41,454 nt of DNA from an uncultured Pseudomonadota bacterium (GTDB lineage: Bacteria; Pseudomonadota; Gammaproteobacteria; Steroidobacterales; Steroidobacteraceae), in assembly GCA_903929455.1 (NCBI GenBank), contig CAIYVA010000115.1:1-41454 (forward strand). Direction: 5' to 3'. A model generated the notes under the pieces. The model worked only from the letters and a program-made list of their open reading frames with translations. It ran no database searches and was not told the origin of the DNA. This document shows positions 8,710 through 16,936 of the stretch, one piece after another; the stretch's first letter is position 1; the number at the start of each line of letters is the position of its first letter. Position numbers and translations under genes: made by a program.

Positions 8710-9645
8710 ATGACTGTCCTGATCTGTGGTTCGATGGCCTTTGATACCGTCATGGTCTTTGATGGACGCTTTAAGGAGCACATCCTGCCCGATCGCATTC
8801 ATATGCTGTCGGTGTCTTTCCTCGTGCCGCAGCTGCGCCGCAATTATGGTGGAGTGGCCGGCAATATTGCCTACAACTTAAAGTTGCTCGGTCAAGACAG
8901 TTTGATATTGGCCACGGTCGGTGACGACTTTGAGCCCTACGCGCGCTGGATGACTCAGAAAGGGTTGTCCTTACAGCATGTCAAAGTGATCCCCGATACC
9001 TATACGGCGCAAGCTTTTATCACCACGGATTTAGATGACAATCAGATCACGGCGTTCCATCCGGGCGCTATGCAGTACGCGAGTGAGTTGTCCGTACCTG
9101 TGGATGCCGGTGTTCGTTTGGGCTTGGTGGGGCCTGACAGTCGGGACGCGATGATTGCGCATGCCAAGCAATTTCATGAGGCGGGCATCCCGTTTATCTT
9201 CGATCCTGGTCAGGGCTTGCCGATGTTTTCAGGCGATGAACTGTCGGTCTTTATCGGGCAAGCAGCTTGGGTGATCGTCAATGACTATGAGGGGCAGTTG
9301 TTACAGGAGCGCACTGGCTTAAGTCCTGTTCAAATCGCGGCTCAGTGTCGTGCCTATGTCGTGACTCAAGGTGGCCAAGGGTCGACGGTGTATCTCTCGG
9401 ATGACACGATTCAGATTCCATCGGTGACCGCATCTAACATTGTTGATCCGACGGGTTGTGGCGACGCATATCGTGCCGGCATTTTGTATGGACTTACCCA
9501 TGAGCTCAGTTGGGCTACGACTGGCCGGTTAGCGTCGTTGATGGGCGCGATAAAAATTGCCCACCACGGTACGCAGGCGCATCAGTACACCTACCAGGAT
9601 ATCGCCGAGCAGTTTCTGCTTGCTTTTGGGTATCCGTTGCGGTGA
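8710..9645 (+). CDS. PfkB-family carbohydrate/nucleoside kinase (adenosine-kinase-like)
   Basis: Ribokinase-fold kinase of 311 residues. The N-terminal glycine motif appears as RRNYGGVAGNIAYNLKLLG and the C-terminal PfkB signature as VDPTGCGDAYRAGIL, whose GCGD aspartate is the catalytic base. Members with this N-terminus (ICGSMAFDTVMVF) are usually annotated as adenosine kinase or a generic sugar kinase. Translation starts at ATG 8710, or at the in-frame GTG 8704; AGGAG at 8695-8699 fits either. The stop codon is immediately next to or overlapping the start of the following protease gene, so the two are probably translationally coupled. Confidence 0.85.
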   Translation: MTVLICGSMAFDTVMVFDGRFKEHILPDRIHMLSVSFLVPQLRRNYGGVAGNIAYNLKLLGQDSLILATVGDDFEPYARWMTQKGLSLQHVKVIPDTYTAQAFITTDLDDNQITAFHPGAMQYASELSVPVDAGVRLGLVGPDSRDAMIAHAKQFHEAGIPFIFDPGQGLPMFSGDELSVFIGQAAWVIVNDYEGQLLQERTGLSPVQIAAQCRAYVVTQGGQGSTVYLSDDTIQIPSVTASNIVDPTGCGDAYRAGILYGLTHELSWATTGRLASLMGAIKIAHHGTQAHQYTYQDIAEQFLLAFGYPLR

Positions 9646-9653
9646 GTCGGGCA

Positions 9654-12497
9654 ATGCCTTTTCCTCGTGCAATTGCATGGTTTGCTGTCGTGATGCTTAG
9701 CGCTGCTGCGCTTGGTTCGTCCGTGCGCGCAGAGATGTCATCCGTGACGTCGACCCCTACACTCATTGATAATCGTACTGAGTGGGCGCGCACCATTGAG
9801 CGCGTAGCGAATGGGGTGGTTTCGATTCAGATTGATGCGGTGCGCGCTTTTGATACCGAAAACAATGCATCGGCGCAGGCGACCGGATTTGTGGTGGATG
9901 CCAAGCGTGGGTTGATTCTCACCAATCGACATGTGGTAACGCCGGGACCGGTGACTGCCCAAGCGGTGTTTGTGAATAGAGAAGAAGTGACGCTCTACCC
10001 GGTGTATCGAGATCCGGTGCATGACTTTGGGATCTATCGTTACGATCCTGCGCAACTGAAATTTATTGTTCCCGAGCAGATACCGTTAGCACCGACTGAG
10101 GCTAAGGTGGGCACTGAAATTCGTGTCATTGGTAATGATGCGGGTGAGCAGTTGTCTATCTTAGCGGGCACCTTAGCCCGTCTTGATCGCGATGCGCCGC
10201 AATACGGTGTGGGAAAATATAACGATTTTAATACCTTTTATTATCAAGCCGCCTCAGGCACCTCGGGTGGTTCTTCAGGCTCGCCGGTCATTGATGTGAA
10301 AGGGCGTGCGATTGCTTTAAATGCGGGTGGAGCGGCTAAGGCGGCATCTAGTTTTTACTTTCCATTGGATCGCGTTGTGCGGGCGCTCTCTTTGATCGAA
10401 GCAGGTAAACCGGTTACCCGCGGTACCTTGTCCGTGTTGTTTACGTATACCCCGTTTGATGAGTTGCGTAGGCTAGGTCTTGGTACTGAGATTGAGCGAG
10501 TGGTACGCCATAGTCAGCCGCACCAAGTGGGCTTGTTGGTGGCACGTGAAGTGCAGCCTGGATCAGCCAGTGAGGGGTTGATCGAGTCGGGCGATATTCT
10601 CATACGTATCAATAACCGTTTGGTCACGGATTTTTTGACGCTGGAGAGCGTACTGGATGATGCCGTGGCACAGGCGGTGAGCGTAGAGGTGTTGCGCGGT
10701 GGCAAAGCACTCTCCTTGGCCGTGCCGGTCACCGACTTACATGCGATCACGCCTGCTTCGTACATTGAGTTTGGTGCCGCAGTGGTGCATGCCTTGTCTT
10801 ATCAAGAAGCGCGACATTTCAACGTGCCTATCCGTGGGATATTTGTAGCAAATCCGGGGCATGTGTTGGCCTCTGCTGGCGTGCCTAGAGGCGCTGTGCT
10901 GACGTCGGTCAATGGCAAGCCCACTGCCACGTTAGACGAATTTGAGCGCGCTTTAGACACTCTGGCTGATGGCGAGCGCGCCACCATGCGCTTTATTACG
11001 CTTGATGAGCCGCGTCGTGTGCAGACTCGTGTGATGCGCATGGATCGACGTTGGTACCCCGTGCAACGTTGTCAGCGCGACGATGTCCTTGGCAACTGGC
11101 CTTGCCATGCCCTCGCAGACGGACCATCTCCGGTTGCTGTAGCGCCGGCCAGCACCACCTACTCATCCACAGGGGATGCGCGCGCGGATGCGCTTGCACC
11201 CTCGTTGGTCGGCATTGATTTTAAAATGCCGTACTCAGTGTCTGGTGTTGCGCAGACCAGTTATCAAGGCACTGGCATCGTCATTGACGCAGTGCGCGGC
11301 TTGTTGGTGGCCGATCGTAATACGGTGCCGGTCGCGTTGGGCGATGTGCGGCTCACTTTTGGTGGGGTCATCGAGGTGCCAGGCCGCGTCGAATATATTC
11401 ATCCGTTGCATAATTTAGCAGTGGTTTCCTATGATCCGGCGTTGCTTGGTACAACGCCTGTGAAGGCAGTGACCTTCTCTAGTCAAGAGTTAAAGCCCGG
11501 AGAGGATGTGTGGGTGGTGGGATTACGATCCGACCTGCAAGTCACGTCGCAGCAATCGAAGGTATCAGGTTATCAGGTGACGCAATTGCCGGCGCGCACC
11601 TTCGCATTTAGAGACGCGGCACTTGAGACGGTGATGCTGGTTGATGGACCGAGCAATTTCGATGGAGTGGTGATCGATCGCTCAGGTGCCGTACGTGCGC
11701 TGTGGTCTAGCTTTGCGTATGACAGCGGCAATGACTTGCAGCAGGAAAATTTAGGCATTCCATCTGATGTTGTTATGGAGATGGCGGCTGCGGTGCGTAC
11801 CTCTATACCGCTACGCTCCCTGGAAATTGAAGCACAAGTGGTGTCTCTATCGGTAGGTCGCGCTTTGGGTCTGAGTGACGCGTGGGTGAAAAAACTCGTC
11901 GCTCATAGTCCGGCGCATCGTCAAGTGCTGGCGGTTGATCGATTGATTGTCGGTTCGCCTGCCGCTCAGCATTTACAGCCTGGCGATCTGTTGCTGTCGA
12001 TTAACGGTCAACCCGTGACGCGCCTAAGAGAGTTGGAATTGGCATCTCAAGTGCCGATGGCCGCGGTCACGGTATGGCGTAATGGCGCTGAGCAAACGGT
12101 GATGGTGCCGACCGTGGTACCGGATTCGTCTGGTATTGGTCGGGTCGTTTTCTGGGCGGGCGCTACCTTAGAAGCCCCTTATCGCGCATTGTCTGCGCAA
12201 CGCGGGATCGGGCCAGAAGGCGTGTTTGTCAGTCACTACCTGTATGGTTCGCCGGCTACTCGTTATGGATTGTGGGCAGGGCATCGTATTGTGGCGGTGG
12301 ATGATCAGCCGACGCCTGATTTGGATGCTTTCCTAGCCGCTGTCCATGGACGCGCGAATCGCGCGTCGCTGCGGTTGAAGACCTTAGGCTGGAATGATGC
12401 AGTGGAAGTGATCACTTTGAAGCTAGATAAAACCTACTGGCCCACCTATGAACTGACTCGTAGTGCCGCGGGCTGGCAGCGACGCTCAATTGAGTAA
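9654..12497 (+). CDS. Tandem HtrA-type serine protease with PDZ domains, Nma111/DEG7-like
   Basis: Large exported protease/chaperone of 947 residues from ATG 9654 (an in-frame GTG at 9642 overlaps the pfkB stop as GTGA). After a signal peptide (cleavage near VRA-EMS) comes an active trypsin-like domain with His93 in TNRHVV, Asp124 in DPVHDFGIY and Ser208 in GGSSGSPV. Then follow a PDZ domain (VQPGSASEGLIESGDILIRI) and a second PDZ-like segment (VANPGHVLASAGVPRGAVL) ending in MDRRWYPVQRCQRDD. A second protease domain (GTGIVIDAVRGLLVADRN) has lost the triad: His is replaced in VADRN, Asp by Asn in HPLHNLAVV, and the serine motif reads GPSNFDG. It closes with more PDZ-like repeats (QHLQPGDLLLSING, ATRYGLWAGHRIVAVDDQ). 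Active-plus-dead tandem domains and the segments GNDAGEQLSILAG and DLHAITP match yeast Nma111p and plant DEG7 rather than bacterial DegP. Role in the periplasm is inferred. Confidence 0.85.
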   Translation: MPFPRAIAWFAVVMLSAAALGSSVRAEMSSVTSTPTLIDNRTEWARTIERVANGVVSIQIDAVRAFDTENNASAQATGFVVDAKRGLILTNRHVVTPGPVTAQAVFVNREEVTLYPVYRDPVHDFGIYRYDPAQLKFIVPEQIPLAPTEAKVGTEIRVIGNDAGEQLSILAGTLARLDRDAPQYGVGKYNDFNTFYYQAASGTSGGSSGSPVIDVKGRAIALNAGGAAKAASSFYFPLDRVVRALSLIEAGKPVTRGTLSVLFTYTPFDELRRLGLGTEIERVVRHSQPHQVGLLVAREVQPGSASEGLIESGDILIRINNRLVTDFLTLESVLDDAVAQAVSVEVLRGGKALSLAVPVTDLHAITPASYIEFGAAVVHALSYQEARHFNVPIRGIFVANPGHVLASAGVPRGAVLTSVNGKPTATLDEFERALDTLADGERATMRFITLDEPRRVQTRVMRMDRRWYPVQRCQRDDVLGNWPCHALADGPSPVAVAPASTTYSSTGDARADALAPSLVGIDFKMPYSVSGVAQTSYQGTGIVIDAVRGLLVADRNTVPVALGDVRLTFGGVIEVPGRVEYIHPLHNLAVVSYDPALLGTTPVKAVTFSSQELKPGEDVWVVGLRSDLQVTSQQSKVSGYQVTQLPARTFAFRDAALETVMLVDGPSNFDGVVIDRSGAVRALWSSFAYDSGNDLQQENLGIPSDVVMEMAAAVRTSIPLRSLEIEAQVVSLSVGRALGLSDAWVKKLVAHSPAHRQVLAVDRLIVGSPAAQHLQPGDLLLSINGQPVTRLRELELASQVPMAAVTVWRNGAEQTVMVPTVVPDSSGIGRVVFWAGATLEAPYRALSAQRGIGPEGVFVSHYLYGSPATRYGLWAGHRIVAVDDQPTPDLDAFLAAVHGRANRASLRLKTLGWNDAVEVITLKLDKTYWPTYELTRSAAGWQRRSIE

Positions 12498-12508
12498 GAT
12501 GACGCGCC

Positions 12509-13546
12509 ATGATTACCAGTGAGTCATCCCCCTCATCCGCGCCGTTCGGTCTAGACGAGCAGGGCGATCTGTTCGGCGTGACATCGGATGTCGATCCGGT
12601 CGGTGCGGTCGACGTTGCGCCGGACTTGCTGAATCTGCGGCATCAGTTGCCGGCAGCGCTTAGGCTAGGTACCTCAAGTTGGTCATTCCCCGGTTGGGCC
12701 GGCATTGTGTATGCGCGGCGCGTGGGGGAGCAGCTGCTCGCGCGCGATGGACTGCGTGCCTACGCTAAGCATCCCTTGTTAGGTGCAGTCAGCGTTGATC
12801 GCAGCTTCTATGCGCCAATGACTAGCCAGGAATTTTCGCGCTATGTCGACAAGGTGCCGACTGATTTTCGCTTTGTGGTTAAAGCGCACGCCGCTGTCAT
12901 CACGCCACTCGATCGGCATGATAAACGCGCGATGGCATCTGAGCCCAATCACTTTCTAGACAGCGACTATGCGATTGATCGAGTGATCAATCCAGCAGTC
13001 GCAGGTTTAGGGGAACGATTGGGAGTAATTCTCTTTCAGTTTTCACCGTTGAGTGTGCGTTATACGCGCGAACCACAAAGGTTTATCAGTGCGTTAGGTG
13101 ATTTTTTAGAGCGTCTACCTCGTGGGCCTCAATATGCAGTAGAGATACGCAATCGAGAGTTTCTGACTCGTGACTACACGGATGCGCTTGCGCGTAGTGG
13201 TGTCACGCACTGTTTTAATGTGCATCCTCGGATGCCGGATGTTCTGCAGCAAGCGGATCTATTGGGGCCTGCTGCCAGCCTGTCAGGTACGGTGGTGGTG
13301 CGCTGGATGTTGCACCCCACCCAAGAGTACCAAGCAGCACGCGAACGTTACTTTCCGTTTGATCGGCTGATTGACCCAGATCCCCGTAGTCGTACGGCGA
13401 TTGCTCAGTTGCTGCAGCGACTGCAGACGCAAGGCAATGACACCATTGTGATTGCCAATAACAAAGCCGAAGGGTCAGCGCCGCTGTCCTTGTTGGCTTT
13501 GGCACGTGAGGTGGTCGCCAGGCAGCTTAGCGGTCGCGTCTTATGA
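12509..13546 (+). CDS. DUF72 (YecE-like) protein
   Basis: TIM-barrel-like protein of the DUF72 family, 345 residues, function unknown. Hallmarks are RLGTSSWSFPGW near residue 50, SVDRSFYAPMTSQEFSRYVD, FRFVVKAHAAVITP, GVILFQFSP and YAVEIRNREF. An acidic linker of about 45 residues precedes the core domain. It starts 11 bp after the protease gene and its stop overlaps the start of the Sua5 gene (ATGA), so it belongs to the same transcript. The family has been discussed as nuclease- or TIM-barrel-related, but no activity can be assigned here. Confidence 0.88.
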   Translation: MITSESSPSSAPFGLDEQGDLFGVTSDVDPVGAVDVAPDLLNLRHQLPAALRLGTSSWSFPGWAGIVYARRVGEQLLARDGLRAYAKHPLLGAVSVDRSFYAPMTSQEFSRYVDKVPTDFRFVVKAHAAVITPLDRHDKRAMASEPNHFLDSDYAIDRVINPAVAGLGERLGVILFQFSPLSVRYTREPQRFISALGDFLERLPRGPQYAVEIRNREFLTRDYTDALARSGVTHCFNVHPRMPDVLQQADLLGPAASLSGTVVVRWMLHPTQEYQAARERYFPFDRLIDPDPRSRTAIAQLLQRLQTQGNDTIVIANNKAEGSAPLSLLALAREVVARQLSGRVL

Positions 13547-14511
13547 TGGAAGACATTAGGGTGGATGCGGATCAGATTAGGCAGGCCAGTGACCAGTTGA
13601 GAGCCGGCCACCTGGTGGTTTTCCCAACCGAGACGGTCTATGGTCTTGGCGCGGATGCCGGTAATGCGCAGGCAGTGAATAAAATCTATGCTTTGAAAGG
13701 TCGTCCGCTAGGGCACCCATTGATCGTGCATTTAGAGAGTGCAAGCCACATGCGCGCGTGGGCTAAGGACATTCCTGCGCTCGCTTGGGAGTTGGCAGAG
13801 GCGTTCTGGCCGGGTCCTATGACCTTGATCTTGCCACGCGCCGCTAAGGTGAGCGATGCGATCACAGGTGGTCAAGACAGTGTGGGCTTACGCGTGCCGG
13901 CACATCCGGTCGCACAGGCATTGCTGCGCGCGTTTGGTGCAGGCGTGGCTGCGCCGTCGGCCAACCGTTACGGTCGGGTGAGCCCAACGCGCGCTCAGCA
14001 TGTGCGAGACGAGTTTGGCGCAGATACGCCCTTACTGTTGGAGGGGGGCGCCTGTGCGGTCGGCCTTGAGTCCACGATCATTAGTTTGCTTGATGAGCCG
14101 TTGCTGTTGCGCCCGGGTGGCGTGGCGCGTGAGGCGCTGGAAGCGGTGACAGGTCCCATCCGACGTGCACGTGTCGGTGAGGGGCCTAGAGCGTCTGGTA
14201 CGACACTAATGCATTATGCGCCGGCGACACCGCTGCATTGGGTATCCGCTGACGCGCTGCCGACAGTGACCGACGGCGCGACGGCGGTGCTGTCGAGACG
14301 GCCTGCGCCTGCGGGTTTTGCGGGGCATTGGATCGAGGCGAGTAGCGACCCGGTGCAGTATGGTCACGACTTGTACGAGCAATTAAGGCAACTGGATCGA
14401 GTGGGTGCGCGTACGATCCTTGTTGAGGCCGTACCGCAAGGTTCGGCTTGGGAGGCTATTGCCGATCGCGTCGATCGCGCAGCCGCCACACACCGAGATG
14501 TTTCACTCTAA
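13543..14511 (+). CDS. L-threonylcarbamoyladenylate synthase, Sua5 type
   Basis: Makes threonylcarbamoyl-AMP from threonine, bicarbonate and ATP, the first step of the universal t6A37 tRNA modification. The YrdC core covers about residues 10-195 (FPTETVYGLGADAG, KIYALKGRPLGHPLIVH, VGLRVPAHP, APSANRYGRVSPT, LESTIISL, LRPGGV). A C-terminal Sua5 domain follows (GTTLMHYAPATPLHW to about residue 320), so this is the long Sua5 form rather than the short TsaC form. The start codon overlaps the DUF72 stop by 4 bp, indicating coupling. Confidence 0.93.
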   Translation: MMEDIRVDADQIRQASDQLRAGHLVVFPTETVYGLGADAGNAQAVNKIYALKGRPLGHPLIVHLESASHMRAWAKDIPALAWELAEAFWPGPMTLILPRAAKVSDAITGGQDSVGLRVPAHPVAQALLRAFGAGVAAPSANRYGRVSPTRAQHVRDEFGADTPLLLEGGACAVGLESTIISLLDEPLLLRPGGVAREALEAVTGPIRRARVGEGPRASGTTLMHYAPATPLHWVSADALPTVTDGATAVLSRRPAPAGFAGHWIEASSDPVQYGHDLYEQLRQLDRVGARTILVEAVPQGSAWEAIADRVDRAAATHRDVSL

Positions 14512-14543
14512 AATGCCACTGGGCTTTTTCTCAGGATACTTGC

Positions 14544-15746
14544 GTGACTAAATTTGTGGCTTCTAATCGTACTCGTGATACTCAAACGACTGAGCGTATG
14601 GTGGCGCCTTATACCCCTGTTGAGCTTGAGTCTTTGGTGGGTCGTTACGGATCTCCCCTCATGATTATTGATTGCGACACGATCCGCTCACAGTACCGGG
14701 CGCTGCAGGCGGCATTGCCCGGTGTGGGATTGCATTACGCATTAAAGCCATTGCCGGAACTGGCTGTGGTTAAAACCTTAAAAGACATGGGTTGTTTCTT
14801 TGATCTCGCAAGTAGTGGTGAAGTGGATTTAGTACGGCGCGCGGGGGTTGCTCCGGAGCGCTGCATCCACACCCATCCGATTAAAACGGATAGCGACATT
14901 CGTGATGCCATTCGTTTCGGCGTACGCACGTTTGTTGCGGATAACGTCTGTGAGCTCGGTAAGTTTGTGAGACACCGCAAGCGCTGCGATATTTTAATTA
15001 GGCTCAGTTTTCGTGCGGAAGACACGCCAATCGATTTGTCTAAAAAGTTTGGTTGTGAGCCGCATGCGGCACTTGGATTGTTAGATACAGCTAAGCGCTT
15101 AGGCTTGCATGTGGTGGGGTTTTCTTTCCACGTGGGCTCACAGACGGCAACGCCAGTTACCTATGTGCACGCGATTCAGACGTGTATCGAATTAATTAAT
15201 AGCGCGCGCGCTGCGGGGCACACTGGTCTATCTATCTTGGATATCGGTGGTGGCTTCCCGGTCGACTATCGACAACCGGTTATGGGAATCGAGGAATTTT
15301 GTGCGCCGATCCGCGAAGCACTCGGTGCGATGCCGGGCGGTGTTAGGGTCATCGCTGAGCCTGGGCGGTTCATCGCAGCTCCATCCGGCACGTGCGTATC
15401 GACCGTGGTTGGACGTGCGGAGCGCAATGATCGGTGGTGGTTTTACTTGGATGACGGTGTGTATGGGTCATTTAGTGGCCAGATCTATGACCATGCCTGC
15501 TATCCCATCGATTGTTTGCGAACAGATGCAGAGCGTGTGCCGGCAGTGCTGGCTGGACCGACCTGTGACAGTATCGATGTCATTGATGAGCATATAGAGT
15601 TGCCACTATTGGAGCCAGGCGACTTAGTAGTGGGACGCATGATGGGCGCTTATAATTCAGCGTGCGCCACGGACTTTAATTTTATTCCGCGGGCGCGCGT
15701 GCTGGCCATTAATGTGATGGCGGATGCGACGGTGAGTGCTGCGTGA
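14544..15746 (+). CDS. speC: Fold-III PLP decarboxylase, ornithine/lysine decarboxylase type
   Basis: Alanine-racemase-fold decarboxylase of about 400 residues that would make putrescine (or cadaverine) for polyamine synthesis. The PLP lysine is in HYALKPLPE. GFSFHVGSQ, the glycine loop LDIGGGFP and AEPGRFIAAPSG bind the cofactor phosphate. The substrate-specificity and catalytic-cysteine loop is AGPTCDSIDVIDEH, which resembles the Pseudomonas SpeC sequence. The GTG at 14544 is preferred because AGGA lies 7 bp before it; ATG 14599 is an alternative that removes a non-conserved leader. It follows the Sua5 gene by 32 bp. Whether ornithine, lysine or both are used cannot be decided from sequence, so the symbol is provisional. 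Confidence 0.85.
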   Translation: MTKFVASNRTRDTQTTERMVAPYTPVELESLVGRYGSPLMIIDCDTIRSQYRALQAALPGVGLHYALKPLPELAVVKTLKDMGCFFDLASSGEVDLVRRAGVAPERCIHTHPIKTDSDIRDAIRFGVRTFVADNVCELGKFVRHRKRCDILIRLSFRAEDTPIDLSKKFGCEPHAALGLLDTAKRLGLHVVGFSFHVGSQTATPVTYVHAIQTCIELINSARAAGHTGLSILDIGGGFPVDYRQPVMGIEEFCAPIREALGAMPGGVRVIAEPGRFIAAPSGTCVSTVVGRAERNDRWWFYLDDGVYGSFSGQIYDHACYPIDCLRTDAERVPAVLAGPTCDSIDVIDEHIELPLLEPGDLVVGRMMGAYNSACATDFNFIPRARVLAINVMADATVSAA

Positions 15747-15785
15747 GTGGGTGCTTGAGCGGCCAGTGAGGAGAGGTTGAGCGAC

Positions 15786-16232
15786 ATGGTTTCCTTGCAG
15801 CTAAGCGTGCGTACTGTGCGTCGGAAAGCAATCATCGTCTTAGGGCTCATTGGAAGCGTTGGTCTCATCGCCTGTGACCGAGCGCCGGTTGCCGCGCAAC
15901 CAGCGACGGACGGGTCGCGTTTGTATGGCGCGTATTGCTTGTCATGCCATCAGGCGCGCGGAAACGGTGTGCCCGGTGTGCAGCCTCCTTTAGCAGGTAC
16001 ACCCGTGCCGATAGGCGATCCGGACACGTTACTTGCATGGGTTATGTTTGGTGTTCGGCCAGCCGATCTGCCACGAGGCCACTATGCCGGAGTCATGCCG
16101 CAATTCAATTATTTATCTGATGCGCAGTTGGCCTCGCTGTTGACTTACGTGCGTTCGAGTTTTGGCAATGAGGCAAGTGCGATCACGGTGGAGCAAGTGG
16201 CGGGTGTTAGGCTACAGCATGCAGGTCGCTGA
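15786..16232 (+). CDS. Cytochrome c class I lipoprotein
   Basis: Small c-type cytochrome (148 aa) probably anchored to a periplasm-facing membrane leaflet. A hydrophobic N-terminus ends in the lipobox LIAC (VGLIACDRAP), predicted to be lipidated by Lgt. The haem site CLSCH lies in YGAYCLSCHQARGNGVPG and the distal methionine ligand in GVMPQFNYLSDAQLASLL. The ATG at 15786 is chosen for the GAGGAGAGG tract about 9 bp upstream; the TTG at 15777 lies too close to that tract. Spacing of 39 bp from the decarboxylase gene suggests co-transcription. No oxidase or dehydrogenase partner is adjacent, so its electron-transfer role is open. Confidence 0.88.
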   Translation: MVSLQLSVRTVRRKAIIVLGLIGSVGLIACDRAPVAAQPATDGSRLYGAYCLSCHQARGNGVPGVQPPLAGTPVPIGDPDTLLAWVMFGVRPADLPRGHYAGVMPQFNYLSDAQLASLLTYVRSSFGNEASAITVEQVAGVRLQHAGR

Positions 16233-16262
16233 TCAGAATTTTAGGTGTGAGCGGGAGAAGCG

Positions 16263-16724
16263 GTGAACACAGCAATCCATCGTCGCGTAGCCGCACTGAA
16301 TGCGGGCCTTGATGCCGCAGCGATCGCGCGCGTGCCCAGTGGTTGGGTGGTGCTGGCTGACCCACAGGTACGCTTGGGCTATTGTTTGTTGCTACCTGAC
16401 CCGGTGGTGACTGATCTCAATGCACTGTCCGCACCTGAGCGGCAGCAATTTTTGAGTGATATGGCGGCGGTTGGTGATGTGCTGCTCACGGAGCTATCGG
16501 CAACGCGCGTGAACTATGCCATCTATGGAAATTTAGAGCCTGCGCTGCATGCGCATATCTTTCCGCGACGACAGGATGAGCCGGCCGCGGTGCGTACGGC
16601 GCAACCCTGGGCGCTCGACTGGCAGGGCGCGGAGCCTTTTTCGGTCGACCGGCATGCCCCCTTGCTGGATCGATTGCGGCGTGCCGTGTGTGCGGCTGTA
16701 CCAGGGGCGCGGCTGCCCGCATAA
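16263..16724 (+). CDS. HIT-like family protein
   Basis: Histidine-triad-fold protein of 153 residues. The core is NYAIYGNLEPALHAHIFPRR, where HAH supplies two of the triad histidines and the third is replaced by Phe/Pro, as in several HIT-like subgroups. The upstream strand (VVLADPQVRLGYCLLLPDPVV) also fits the fold. HIT proteins are nucleotide hydrolases or transferases; the altered third histidine leaves the exact reaction open. Translation starts at GTG 16263 after a GGGAGAAG ribosome-binding site. It is the last gene of the dgkA-to-HIT run. Confidence 0.75.
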   Translation: MNTAIHRRVAALNAGLDAAAIARVPSGWVVLADPQVRLGYCLLLPDPVVTDLNALSAPERQQFLSDMAAVGDVLLTELSATRVNYAIYGNLEPALHAHIFPRRQDEPAAVRTAQPWALDWQGAEPFSVDRHAPLLDRLRRAVCAAVPGARLPA

Positions 16725-16787
16725 CGCGAGCGGATATAGGCCTTGTCCTCTCTTGTCTGCGGCAGAGGGTTGGCAGGCCTCAGCCCT

Positions 16788-16813
16788 AAAAGTGGATCAC
16801 TTTTTGAGTCAAA
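16788..16813. promoter_or_regulatory. Two adjacent palindromes upstream of the LuxR-type regulator
   Basis: AAAAGTG (16788-16794) and CACTTTT (16798-16804) form a 7-bp inverted repeat around GAT, followed by one more T. Overlapping its right arm, TTTGA-G-TCAAA (16803-16813) is a second perfect palindrome. The pair lies about 125 bp before the regulator start and 64 bp after the HIT gene. It may be an operator, or the first hairpin with its short T-run may be a weak terminator for the upstream transcript. The inverted repeats are visible; the role is inferred. Confidence 0.35.
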
Positions 16814-16936
16814 TCAGCGCTGCAATCGACGGCATTGATGTTCTGTGCGCCATCGCTCATCGATGGCCTTTTGGTGCCGCAAAAACTGGGTTGTGCTTCA
16901 CGCTTTAGACCGGCTCGACGGTGAGACCATAGCGTC

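Noticed and set aside
12509-12650. Acidic N-terminal segment of the DUF72 protein as a separate small gene
   Set aside because: It is in frame with the conserved domain and no stop or second ribosome-binding site separates them.
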